A stretch of DNA of 64,000 nucleotides from Punica granatum (lineage: Eukaryota; Streptophyta; Magnoliopsida; Myrtales; Lythraceae): contig NC_045129.1 of the NCBI RefSeq assembly GCF_007655135.1, forward strand, positions 31,001,122 to 31,065,121. Direction: 5' to 3'. The notes beneath the pieces are model-generated. The model saw only the letters and a program-made list of their open reading frames with translations. It searched no databases and was not told the origin of the DNA. The translations under genes and the position numbers were made by a program. Shown piece by piece: positions 1 through 11,635 of the stretch (positions are counted from its first letter, which is position 1; the number at the start of each line of letters is the position of its first letter).

Positions 1-297
1 CGGGTCGTGTTAACACGTCCGAGAAAACGGGTTAATAAGATAAACACGTCGGGTTATCATGTCCGGGTATCGATTATAATCGTGTCGTGTATATGTATAT
101 CTATTATGACACGTTTCAATAAACAGGTTTAAACGTGTCGTGTACGGGTTGACACAGATATAAACATGTCGTATTCGTGTTTTCAAAACCTGATCCGTTT
201 AATAATCGTGTTGTGTATGGGTTATATGACTTGGATAACACGAATCCGTTTAGACACGACATGTATAAATATGATATGACACGAATTATCACCCCTA
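1..297. mobile_element. right end of a non-autonomous hAT element (second copy)
   Basis: The stretch is dense in CGTGTCGTGT, CGGGTT and ACACGA subterminal motifs and ends in the inverted terminus ATTATCACCCCTA at 297, followed by the 8-bp target duplication GGTCTAAG (298-305). It corresponds to 34775-35071, where the complete element is visible. The left end lies outside this window. Because the flanking LTR sequence is also shared, this copy comes from duplication of a larger block rather than from an independent insertion. Confidence 0.75.
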
Positions 298-663
298 GGT
301 CTAAGGACGTCTTGTTAGAGCGTGGGACCTAATGTGCAGATACCGCGAGTGTTTTCTTATTCTATAAATAGCAGAATTAGATATTACAATAATCACGATT
401 GCTTAAACGCAATCGAGAGAGTTATGGTATCCGGGGACCCGTTATGCATGATCATAATTATTAAAAGCCGCATCCCCTTGCATGTGCATACGCATATATA
501 CTCATCTCTCTCTGTAGGCGGTAGAAGAGAGGAAAAGGGAAGGTGCGTCAAACGTAAAAGGCCCGGAAGGCCGATATCCCGATTTTCGACTTCGACTTCC
601 GACAATCACTTCAGGTATGCTCTCGATCCGATGACATCAACATGTAAGATCATTGGGCTAACA
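298..663 (+). repeat. Ty1/copia LTR, right half
   Basis: This is the part of a copia LTR lying to the right of the hAT insertion. It matches 35072-35437 without length change and a diverged copy at about 58030-58397. It contains a TATA box (TATAAATA, 363-370) and ends in CA at 663, one base before a primer-binding-site-like sequence. Open frames here, including one of 127 codons starting at 322, simply cross the LTR and resemble no protein I know. Confidence 0.75.
363..370 (+). promoter_or_regulatory. TATA box of the copia LTR
   Basis: TATAAATA stands in the LTR about 300 bases before its end, the usual position for the U3/R border of a copia LTR. The same box is present at 35137-35144, while the diverged 3' LTR has lost it (about 58098). 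Confidence 0.6.
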
Positions 664-1559
664 ATTGGTAGAGCCAGTTACATGTCAATTGATTGGGTCG
701 ATTAGGAAATTATGGTTTAGGCTTCGAAATCGGATTGTGATTGTTTCAATTGGGTTTATTGTTCTGGCAATCTATTTTTCCATTACTGGTGATGGATGCA
801 TGCAAGATGTTGCCATTAAAGTTTGTTTGCTGCAATTTGGTTTGGTTTACTGTCATAAAAACGTTGATTAAGGTTGATGAAGCTCTAACCTCTGCAAATT
901 CGGTTTGTATGACGCACTTTGGTTTTTCTATTCCTTCGCTGCTGTGATTGAAGTTTAATTAAGTTTGGATTTAACGGGTCGGATTGTGGTGGCTGAAAGG
1001 TTGGGCATCAATGGCTGCGGTAGCCCTCTGGGCAATCGAAGGAAGCAGCCCGCTTGCACGGTTGTTGCCGTAAGTCGTCGATTGCGGTCGCCGGTGAGTC
1101 GGAATCGAAGTCGAGTTACGTCACGTCGTCGGAATCATCGATTACTGACTCATCTGAGTCCGAATCTCGTGGCTTGCAGTTGCTCTCGGTGACTCGATTC
1201 CGTCCTCTCTCAAGCCATCTCTCCAGCCCGTGCATGTCATGGTCACGGCCGGTGGCGGCGCAGTCGACGCCGTCACTGAAGCGACGGCCGTGATCTGGGT
1301 TGCGAAGTAGAAGGGCATTGCTTTCGGGGTTCAGGGAAGAGTCGGGTGAAAGTGATGACACCCGGACCGACCCGTTTCATTTTTGGGTTTGGACCTTGGC
1401 CCGACTCGATTTCAGTTCTGCCCGACCCATTTAGAGCAATCTGGGCTCATTTGGGCCTAAGCCCATTCAGTTAGCTCGGCCCAGCCCGATTCAGGACAAA
1501 TTGCGCTCAACAGCTCCTTTTGTCAACACTTTGACCAAATCTGTCATAGTTTGACTTGG
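664..1559 (+). repeat. copia primer-binding site and 5' leader, truncated
   Basis: TTGGTAGAGCC (665-675) resembles the initiator tRNA-Met primer site TGGTATCAGAGCC with two bases lost. The following leader is non-coding and moderately GC-rich between about 1010 and 1330. It matches 35438-36333 and stops abruptly at 1559, where the sequence changes to dolichol kinase gene sequence; the other copy continues as copia leader. Confidence 0.7.
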
Positions 1560-3265
1560 CACGCAACGAGTCAGCAAATCCATTTTATTCTTTACATCCC
1601 TTGGGTTATCTTGACCATCATCATTCCGTCCTGGATGCAATTTGTCAAGATTTTAATCTGCATCCACTTTTGTGGTATGTCTTCCCTGCAAACTATTGCA
1701 CTTTATTTGGATTCTTATGCAATCATAATACTTTGTTATGCATAATAACGTTTTGCTTTGCAGGGTCATTTCTTTTGTTTTTCAAGATCCCCTAAAGAGG
1801 TTATCCTTATGTATGTATTGGCGGCTTTGATATATGCATCAGTTTCAAGGTTTTACCACATCTCAAAGGACAGTACAGTTGAAAGGATTCTTCTTCGAAA
1901 GTATTACCATCTGATGGCTGTTTCAATGTTTTCACCTGCTCTGATATTGCAGGTGAATTTACTTCTGGAGAATGCATCCTCATTGCCAAATTTTGTTTCC
2001 TCTTCCTTCAGCTATTGTTTTAATATGATCCGATGGCAATGTTCTTGTTTTCCAGCCAGAGTTCCTGGATCTTGCGTTTGGTGGGAGCAGTGGCAGTTTT
2101 CTTGGTATTGGAAATTATACGAGTAGGTCCCATCAGCTTACGTTCCAATTTTTTTGCTTATGATTCATAATACCAAGCTTAGAGGGTAGTAAATCAGTAT
2201 GGCTTTCTCATATCTTGTAATGTTCTCTACCACTTTTATTATCTAGGTCTGGAAGATTTGGCCTTTGGGGCAACCTGTCCACCAATTTATGAATGCATTC
2301 ACAGACCATCGTGACTCTGATTTGCTAATTATAAGGTATTTAAGCCGCCTCCTATAAGCAGGAAACTGTAATTCTTAGTTGCATTTTTGGTGTCCTGGCT
2401 CACTTTTTCCTCATATTTTGTATTGTTTAGCCACTTTTCTCTCTTATTGGGGTGTGCTCTTCCTATATGGATGTCTTCTGGGTACAATGATCGTCCTCTT
2501 GCACCCTTCGCTGGAATTTTGAGCCTTGGGATCGGAGACACCATGGTGAGTTAGGTCATTCATTTTGATGTGTAAGATATAATCATTGTTATTGTATTCA
2601 CTTCTTTATCGAGTTCATTAGAGTTCCTACATCTTGTTTGTCTGCTGAGCATAAAGCAGACAAAAGCAGATACATCTCCTTCTTGAAAAGCCTCGTTCTG
2701 ATCGCTGGAGATCCCTTTGCTGTTTTATTCCAGGCATCGATGGTCGGCCACAAGTATGGTGTCCTTAGGTGGAGCAAAACGGGGAGTAAGTATTAATTTA
2801 TTAATCTTCCATGTTAGTGTTATATTTCTTCATATACTTTGCTGACGGTTTTGTACATCGAACGACTTTTTCAGAGAAGACTATTGAAGGCACTGCAGCT
2901 GGTATAACATCTGTTTTAGTTGCTTGCTCTGTTCTCCTCCCAGTTTTGACCTCAAGCGGATATATATTGTCACAGGTCCATCTCTCTCTCTCTTCTCTCT
3001 TCTCTCTCTCTCTCTCTCGGTCTGATAACTTTGAATTCTTTTACTTAATATTGGCGAACTTCCATTTTATTGAGGATTTCTTTCGTCATTTGAAGTTTTC
3101 ATAAGCCCTGGATGTTTTCATGTTTTAATACTTGTAACTTATAATATGCAGCACTGGTCCTCGTTGGTTTTGGCCGTAGTAGCGAGTGGTTTGCTCGAGG
3201 CTTATACTGCACAACTCGACAATGCTTTCATACCCCTCGTATTTTACAGCCTTCTCTGCCTGTAG
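1560..3265 (+). CDS. DOK1: dolichol kinase, 3' part, frame-disrupted
   Basis: Dolichol kinase phosphorylates dolichol with CTP in the ER membrane, supplying dolichyl phosphate for N-glycosylation and GPI-anchor synthesis. Eight exons can be read with GT-AG borders: up to 1674, 1764-1952, 2056-2122, 2247-2335, 2431-2545, 2734-2785, 2875-2975 and 3152-3265 (stop). Family motifs are RKYYHLMAV, GQPVHQFMNAFTDHRDS, GIGDTMASMVGHKYG (across a splice) and KTIEGTAAGITS, and the C-terminus is hydrophobic, ending FYSLLCL. The last five exons join perfectly in frame. The first three each carry a one-base fault: a base missing near 1650, one missing near 1822 and one extra near 2080. The N-terminal half is absent because sequence left of 1560 is retrotransposon leader. 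A CT microsatellite (2981-3018) follows the seventh exon. The family call is firm; whether the gene is dead or mis-sequenced is open. Confidence 0.85.
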
Positions 3266-4870
3266 ATGCAGCAGCTTCCTTCCACCTCCTAACCATAGAT
3301 TACTGATCAAGAAGCTCGTAAACTGCTCAATTCTTTCATACGAAACAGATGGAGATGTTTTCAATGTTTTGTATATTAATGATTCTTGTGCTTCTCTTGG
3401 AGCACACTTTTTTGTAGATATATCACTCAGAGATATCGAACCCTGCTGTATAGATTCACAAGTAGAGAAAGCATAGCTCTTAGCACTGGTAATATCGAGT
3501 TTAGTCCTCTTATATATCAACGCATACGAGTGATGATGTTTTCCGGGAGATTGTAGAGTCGGCAGCATCCAGTTGCCAAGGTTCCAACTGTTGTATTCTG
3601 TTTCTGCGAGTAACATTAGTGTAATAATACTCCCTCGGTGAATTATCTATTGAAATCACTTGGTTATGCAAGTAACATTGTGTGTGTGTCTGCGTTTTGA
3701 TGTGAATTCGACTTCTGAATTAATGACGTTCAATTTGGTTCAAAAGCAGCTCCAACCTACGCACATGATGTACTGACTCGATATGGACAGGACAACTTTA
3801 AACCGGTCTCGACAATATCGGACATGGCAACTTTACTGATTCATAATGTACTAATGTTTTTCAGCGCATGCCCGATATCAAAATACGCTCGTTGTAACAG
3901 CATTATGGGCACATGGATGGGGTGGGGTTAATACGGCATGTTGACGAAGAGACGAATCAAAGGGCAGGGTGATTTACGCATGGGCACCAACCTAATTATT
4001 CGCAATACGGAGAGTTCTCGGTTCGCTTCCTGGGCTTTTGGCTATGTATATTACTGTGCAGTGGGACATATCATCTGTTAATAATGTCTATCGATCACGC
4101 TCTCAAAACTCATCTACTAAGAGATAGTTACTTGGACAGGAAATACTTTATATTGGTGCCAAGCTCGAACACCTCGACTAACAAGTGGGGGGGGGTGACA
4201 GGATGGCCATCTAATAGATTCCATATCGATCACGATCAAGTGTAAATGTCAATGTTTTCAGCACACGCGGCACGAAAAGTCTCGGATTATGCTCTTGGTA
4301 ACAGTATTATAAACAGTATGATGGGCACATAGACGACGTGGGTTTTGTACCATCATGTCGTTGAAGAGACGGATCAAAGGATGCGGTGATTTTGGGCGTG
4401 GGCAGCAGCAGAATGGCCACGAAGATGCCAATGTGAATAAATGTACCATGATTTATCAGTGAAAAACGTGATTCGTCCATTGGTCCTCTTCTTTTTTATC
4501 AGAGGAATTATTATCCCACGTTTCCCATCTGTTGCTGCACTTCCCTTTCAAGTATTCTGTTCCCAAGATTATTTTCGTAACAGTTAGCTACCGACACGCG
4601 TGATAATTAACTCGGAGCTCAGTAGATATCTCGGCCTAAAACCGCAAGTGGGACAATGCCCCGACCAAGGACGAATTTACACGTCCTCAAATTGTTCTGT
4701 CAGGATTGTGCAGTTTGCATATCCCGTATTGCTGTCTTACAATACTATATATAATATATAATTGCTGGGACAATCATCAAATCACGATATTTGTCCAAAA
4801 ATTCAATATAGAGACTTCCCATTCACCGACTATTCGTTTGCCTAATCTTTCAATAACTTTCACTAAAAAA
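3266..4870. other. 3' flank of dolichol kinase, no gene seen
   Basis: The first few hundred bases are probably 3' UTR. Nothing protein-like or RNA-like was recognised. The whole stretch recurs at 7349-8950 with small indels, many of them in homopolymers, for example a longer G run at about 4190 than in the copy. Confidence 0.6.
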
Positions 4871-4879
4871 TAATTAATA

Positions 4880-5265
4880 TTTCTATCATCATCATCATCA
4901 TTATTAAGCCAAATTGAAAATATTTAGTTATGGTTAAGCTAATTGAGCCAAATGGGATAATTGCTATGGAGATTATTATTATTATTATTATTATTTAAGC
5001 CAAATGGAATAGTTGAAATATTTTTATTGTTATCGTGGTCATCATCATTAAAACTATATATCTATATCGTTATTATTAACCTAAATAGGATAATTGCTGG
5101 GAAAATTGTGTGTTTATCATATCATCATCATCTTCATTAATAATAATAATATTATTATTATTAGTATTAAGTCAAATGGGATATATATAATTATGGTTAA
5201 GCCTAATGGGATAATTACTAGAGATTATTATTATTATTATTATCATCATCGTCGTCGTCGTCATC
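4880..5265. repeat. degenerate tandem repeat rich in ATT/ATC triplets
   Basis: A unit of roughly 60-110 bases containing AAGCCAAATGGGATAATTGC followed by runs of ATT, ATC or GTC triplets is repeated about four times with heavy divergence. The same block is present after the gap at 8965-9345. Long open frames here are low-complexity artefacts. Confidence 0.6.
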
Positions 5266-6241
5266 AAATATACACACACACAATATATATATATCAATCT
5301 ATAATTTGTAATGCCAAGACGTAAAGTAAAGAAGAACTTGGTTTCACCCTTGTCATTTTTGGCTTCACCACAATTTATGAATAAATATAATTTAGAATCC
5401 AATTAATTAGAATATTTTATTTTTTTTGCTTTCAATTCTATAAATCTTAATTATATTCTTGAAACTGTAATTAGGTTTTTCAATTTAAAAAGATATTGAA
5501 ATATTTTTGTGAAATTCTCCACTCAAGTAATTCTTATATAATTGAAATTGTAAGGAGGTTTTGAAATATTGAAGAACTATTACAAGTTCTATGTTAGTAT
5601 TAAATACACTTGAAAAATTTAAAAAGAATGCTAAAAACATATATTTATTGAAAGGTTCAAAAAATAAATTGAGTAAATTTAGTTTCATTTCTATTAAATT
5701 TGAAGATTTAAATTCTATGATTCGTTTATTTTCGTATAAAATATATAAATCCAAATATATTCAACAATTTCGATATAAAAATTAAGATCTGTTTTAGAAA
5801 TTAAAATATTTTAATTAATTACCTTAATTTTAATTAAAATAATTTTATTCATGTGATTTTGCTAATCTATTTATATAATATATAAATTAATTCTTTTAAG
5901 TGAAAATATAATTTATATAAAAATAAATTATTTTTTAATGTGAAAATATAAACCTTAATACTTTTGTAAATGTAATCATGCAATTATAAGTAACTAATGT
6001 TTTTGAGATCCAATAGGTTTCTGCAAATAATAATCCCGCACAACATGCGGGTACAATGACTCTATATAATGTTGAAAGCAAAACAGATTTCACTCTCATG
6101 ACTGGTCCAAAGTGCTTCCATCTCGTCACATAAACTCTTAAGCCATGTTAACCTTAACAAATATTAAAAGCTTTTCGCAGGAGATTGCTAAGGGTTAGAA
6201 ATCAGTCTGAATTCTTATCAGTCGCAAGACTGTAAAATGAA
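5266..6241. other. AT-rich intergenic sequence up to scaffold gap
   Basis: Very AT-rich sequence with no recognisable gene. It corresponds to 9350-10322 of the second copy and stops exactly at the N run. Confidence 0.6.
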
Positions 6242-6341
6242 NNNNNNNNNNNNNNNNNNNNNNNNNNNNNNNNNNNNNNNNNNNNNNNNNNNNNNNNNNN
6301 NNNNNNNNNNNNNNNNNNNNNNNNNNNNNNNNNNNNNNNNN
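6242..6341. other. assembly gap (100 N)
   Basis: Exactly 100 undetermined bases, the conventional placeholder for a scaffold join of unknown size. The sequence on its right restarts at a position equivalent to 2257, so the two sides overlap in content. Confidence 0.99.
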
Positions 6342-7348
6342 TTTGGCCTTTGGGGCAACCTGTCCACCAATTTATGAATGCATTCACAGACCATCGTGAC
6401 TCTGATTTGCTAATTATAAGGTATTTAAGCCGCCTCCTATAAGCAGGAAACTGTAATTCTTAGTTGCATTTTTGGTGTCCTGGCTCACTTTTTCCTCATA
6501 TTTTTGTATTGTTTAGCCACTTTTCTCTCTTATTGGGGTGTGCTCTTCCTATATGGATGTCTTCTGGGTACAATGATCGTCCTCTTGCACCCTTCGCTGG
6601 AATTTTGAGCCTTGGGATCGGAGACACCATGGTGAGTTAGGTCATTCATTTTGATGTGTAAGATATAATCATTGTTATTGTATTCACTTCTTTATCGAGT
6701 TCATTAGAGTTCCTACATCTTGTTTGTCTGCTGAGCATAAAGCAGACAAAAGCAGATACATCTCCTTCTTGAAAAGCCTCGTTCTGATCGCTGGAGATCC
6801 CTTTGCTGTTTTATTCCAGGCATCGATGGTCGGCCACAAGTATGGTGTCCTTAGGTGGAGCAAAACGGGGAGTAAGTATTAATTTATTAATCTTCCATGT
6901 TAGTGTTATATTTCTTCATATACTTTGCTGACGGTTTTGTACATCGAACGACTTTTTCAGAGAAGACTATTGAAGGCACTGCAGCTGGTATAACATCTGT
7001 TTTAGTTGCTTGCTCTGTTCTCCTCCCAGTTTTGACCTCAAGCGGATATATATTGTCACAGGTCCATCTCTCTCATCTCTCTCTCTCTCTCTCTCTCTCT
7101 CGGTCTGATAACTTTGAATTCTTTTACTTAATATTGGCGAACTTCCATTTTATTGAGGATTTCTTTCGTCATTTGAAGTTTTCATAAGCCCTGGATGTTT
7201 TCATGTTTTAATACTTGTAACTTATAATATGCAGCACTGGTCCTCGTTGGTTTTGGCCGTAGTAGCGAGTGGTTTGCTCGAGGCTTATACTGCACAACTC
7301 GACAATGCTTTCATACCCCTCGTATTTTACAGCCTTCTCTGCCTGTAG
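6342..7348 (+). CDS. DOK1: dolichol kinase, 3' exons (second copy)
   Basis: This repeats the last five exons of the upstream copy: 6342-6420 (truncated by the gap), 6517-6631, 6820-6871, 6961-7061 and 7235-7348 (stop). Exon lengths and reading frame are the same as in 2247-3265 and all splice sites are intact. It encodes the CTP-dependent dolichol kinase C-terminal region, including the GIGDTM, GHKYGVLRW and KTIEGTAAG motifs and the hydrophobic tail. Differences from the first copy lie in introns and flank and are mostly short indels. Given its position at a gap, it is probably the same locus assembled twice rather than a second gene. Confidence 0.8.
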
Positions 7349-10320
7349 ATGCAGCAGCTTCCTTCCACCTCCTAACCATAGATTACTGATCAAGAAGCTC
7401 GTAAACTGCTCAATTCTTTCATACGAAACAGATGGAGATGTTTTCACATGTTTTGTATATTAATGATTCTTGTGCTTCTCTTGGAGCACACTTTTTTGTA
7501 GATATATCACTCAGAGATATCGAACCCTGCTGTATAGATTCACAAGTAGAGAAAGCATAGCTCTTAGCACTGGTAATATCGAGTTTAGTCCTCTTATATA
7601 TCAACGCATACGAGTGATGATGTTTTCCGGGAGATTGTAGAGTCGGCAGCATCCAGTTGCCAAGGTTCCAACTGTTGTATTCTGTTTCTGCGAGTAACAT
7701 TAGTGTAATAATACTCCCTCGGTGAATTATCTATTGAAATCACTTGGTTATGCAAGTAACATTGTGCTGTGTCTGCGTTTTGATGAATTCGACTTCTGAA
7801 TTAATGACGTTCAATTTGGTTCAAAAGCAGCTCCAACCTACGCACATGATGTACTGACTCGATATTGGACAGGACAACTTTAACCGGTCTCGACAATATC
7901 GGACATGGCAACTTTACTGATTCATAATGTACTAATGTTTTTCAGCGCATGCCCGATATCAAAATACGCTCGTTGTAACAGCATTATGGGCACATGGACG
8001 TGGGGTTAATACGGCATGTTGACGAAGAGACGAATCAAAGGGCAGGGTGATTTACGCATGGGCACCAACCTAATTATTCGCAATACGGAGAGTTCTCGGT
8101 TCGCTTCCTGGGCTTTTGGCTATGTATATTACTGTGCAGTGGGACATATCATCTGTTAATAATGTCTATCGATCACGCTCTCAAAACTCATCTACTAAGA
8201 TAGTTACTTGGACAGGAAATACTTTATATTGGTGCCAAGCTCGAACACCTCGACTAACAAGTGGGGGGTGACAGGATGGCCATCTAATAGATTCCATATC
8301 GATCACGATCAAGTGTAAATGTCAATGTTTTCAGCACACGCGGCACGAAAAGTCTCGGATTATGCTCTTGGTAACAGTATTATAAACAGTATGATGGGCA
8401 CATAGACGACGTGGGTTTTGTACCATCATGTCGTTGAAGAGACGGATCAAAGGATGCGGTGATTTGGGCGTGGGCAGCAGCAGAATGGCCACGAAGATGC
8501 CAATGTGAATAAATGTACCATGATTTATCAGTGAAAACACGTGATTCGTCCATTGGTCCTCTTCTTTTTTATCAGAGGAATTATTATCCCACGTTTCCCA
8601 TCTGTTGCTGCACTTCCCTTTTCAAGTATTCTGTTCCCAAGATTATTTTCGTAACAGTTAGCTACCGACACGCGTGATAATTAACTCGGAGCTCAGTAGA
8701 TATCTCGGCCTAAAACCGCAAGTGGGACAATGCCCCGACCAAGGACGAATTTACACGTCCTCAAATTGTTCTGTCAGGATTGTGCAGTTTGCATATCCCG
8801 TATTGCTGTCTTTACAATACTATATATAATATATAATTGCTAGGACAATCATCAAATCACGATATTTGTCCAAAAATTCAATATAGAGACTTCCCATTCA
8901 CCGACTATTCGTTTGCCTAATCTTTCAATAACTTTCACTAAAAAATAATTAAATTTTCTATCATCATCATCATATTATAAGCCAAATTGAAAATATTTAG
9001 TTATGGTTAAGCTAATTGAGCCAAATGGGATAATTGCTATGGAGATTATTATTATTATTATTATTATTTAAGCCAAATGGAATAGTTGAAATATTTTTAT
9101 TGTTATCGTGGTCATCATCATTAAAACTATATATCTATATCGTTATTATTAACCTAAATAGGATAATTGCTGGGAAAATTGTTGTTGTTATCATTATCAT
9201 CATCATCTTCATTAATAATAATAATATTATTATTATTAGTATTAAGTCAAATGGGATATATATAATTATGGTTAAGCCTAATGGGATAATTACTAGAGAT
9301 TATTATTATTATTATTATCATCATCGTCGTCGTCGTCATCAAATATACACACACACACATATATATATATCAATCTATAATTTGTAATGCCAAGACGTAA
9401 AGTAAAGAAGAACTTGGTTTCACCCTTGTCATTTTGGCTTCACCACAATTTATGAATAAATATAATTTTAGAATCCAATTAATTAGAATATTTTATTTTT
9501 TTTGCTTTCAATTCTATAAATTCTTAATTATATTCTTGAAACTGTAATTAGGTTTTTCAATTTAAAAAGATATTGAAATATTTTTGTGAAATTCTCCACT
9601 CAAGTAATTCTTATATAATTGAAATTGTAAGGAGGTTTTGAAATATTGAAGAACTATTACAAGTTCTATGTTAGTATTAAATACACTTGAAAAATTTAAA
9701 AAGAATGCTAAAAACATATTATTTATTGAAAGGTTCAAAAATAAATTGAGTAAATTTAGTTTTCATTTCTATTAAAATTTGAAGATTTAAATTCTATGAT
9801 TCGTTTATTTTCGTATAAAATATATAAATCCAAATATATTCAACAATTTCGATATTAAAAATTAAGATCTGTTTTAGAAATTAAAATATTTTAATTAATT
9901 ACCTTAATTTTAATTAAAATAATTTTATTCATGTGATTTTGCTAATCTTATTTATATAATATATAAATTAATTCTTTTAAGTGAAAATATAATTTTATAT
10001 AAAAATAAATTATTTTTAATGTGAAATATATAACTTAATACTTTTGTAAATGTAATCATGCAATTATATAGTAACTAATGTTTTTGAAGATCCAATAGGT
10101 TTCTGCAAATAATAATCCCGCACAACATGCGGGTACAATGACTCTATATAATGTTGAAAGCAAAACAGATTTCACTCTCATGACTGGTCCAAAGTGCTTC
10201 CATCTCGTCACATAAACTCTTAAAGCCATGTTAACCTTAACAAATATAAAAGCTTTTTCGCAGGAGATTGCTAAGGGTTAGAAATCAGTCTGAATTTCTT
10301 ATCAGTCGCAAGACTGTAAA
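7349..10320. repeat. repeat of 3266-6241 (3' flank of dolichol kinase)
   Basis: This long direct repeat includes the triplet-rich block (8965-9345) and the AT-rich tail. Differences are mostly single-base or short indels. No separate gene is seen. Confidence 0.85.
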
Positions 10321-11350
10321 ATGAAACAGAATGATAGAGTACAAATATGAAAAGATAACCGGCCATTCGGCTTAGGAAACTTCAGCCCGTATCGATGCCG
10401 ATGTTTCATATGGCGAATACAAAATAGTGCAGTGGGATCTAAACAATGACCTGGGGCAACGGTGACTGAACGAACAGGCCAAAACAAATCACTGGGGTAA
10501 AGACCAGGGGCCCTCTCACATGTCCAAAAAAAAGAAAAAGAAAAACACATAATAGTATATTAATAAATTGATAATGGGTAGTACCATCCACAGTACATCT
10601 TTAATAGTGATATCCTTTCCTTCACAGTACATCCTTAATTTTGCTATCCTTTTCCTTGCCATTCATGTCGCAGTCGATTTTCATGTCCTATCCTGGAAAT
10701 AATATATTCCCCCCGACATACTCGTCTGATCAACTTCTCATTCTTACCTTCTCACGTTGGTTGTCCTGCTATTTCTCGTTATTTACGTACTCCTAAACGC
10801 AGCATAAAAGATGGTTATCGTGTTGAAACGATGATCCTGCATGCATGGTTTGAACTTCTCGTGAATCGTCCTTTTAAAGGGTACGGACACTTCAATCTGC
10901 TCGGTCCGCCTATAGTTATATTAAGCCGGTGCTTTCCTTGCCACACTGGCACATCTAATTAGAGAAGAAAAGCTATTTTCATTTTGCATGTTCCAAAATA
11001 CCAGAAGATCGGGAAGCAAGTACTTTCAGAAGGAAAATCGTCTGCTGGAGATTAACAAATAGAGATTTGAAAAGGCTCGAATCAGCTGCCTCAAGATCCC
11101 AGATTCGAATTTCCCTTTTCGGAATCAGAGTTCTTAAGCCAAAGAGTTTTACGCATAGTCAGACATACAGTATGAGGATCTACTCGATTTAGGAGAGCTT
11201 TCTAATGCCTTGATGACGGGCGGCTCCCTATGAATTTAGATTGTTATATCAACAAATCTTTCGCCTTTCGGGGCTAAAGGGGATATGACTTTTCACTAAT
11301 CCGAATCTTCCATATTAATATATACCAACAGAGATATGAGAAATTATTAA
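10321..11350. other. intergenic, nothing recognised
   Basis: Unique-looking sequence in both strands. A short direct repeat built around CACAGTACATC occurs at about 10590 and 10625. No coding or RNA feature could be supported. Confidence 0.5.
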
Positions 11351-11351
11351 G

Positions 11352-11635
11352 CTTGCGTTTAGTTTTCAAGTTAGATAATGATTTAACTCAACTTGATTTT
11401 ATACAATGATTATAAGTGTTGATAAATATATTGATGTGTGATGATATATGTATGTATGTATATATAGATATGAAAGTAGGTGGATAATTTATTATTAAAA
11501 AAATAATTAGAAAAATATATAAAAAAAGTTATTATTAAATTAAAAAAAGTAATGATTATATTATTGAATCGATAAAAAAATAAAATAAAATTAAGTTAAA
11601 TAAGATTATTATTTAGAAAATAAACGAAGTGCAAG
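11352..11635. mobile_element. possible Tourist-like MITE
   Basis: CTTGCGTTTAGTTTTC on the left is mirrored by GAAAATAAACGAAGTGCAAG on the right, giving imperfect inverted ends around a very AT-rich interior of about 280 bp. Both size and composition suit a MITE. No clear target duplication was found. Confidence 0.4.

Noticed and set aside
322..705. 127-codon open frame, duplicated at 35096-35479
   Set aside because: It crosses the copia LTR, its TATA box and the primer site; it is LTR sequence translated by chance.
2981..3018. CT-rich run read as an RNA or CRISPR-like array
   Set aside because: Simple CT microsatellite in an intron; CRISPR arrays are not expected in a plant nuclear genome and no repeat-spacer pattern exists.
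9034..9387. 117-codon frame rich in I, N and Y
   Set aside because: Translation of the triplet-rich minisatellite; no codon or domain evidence.
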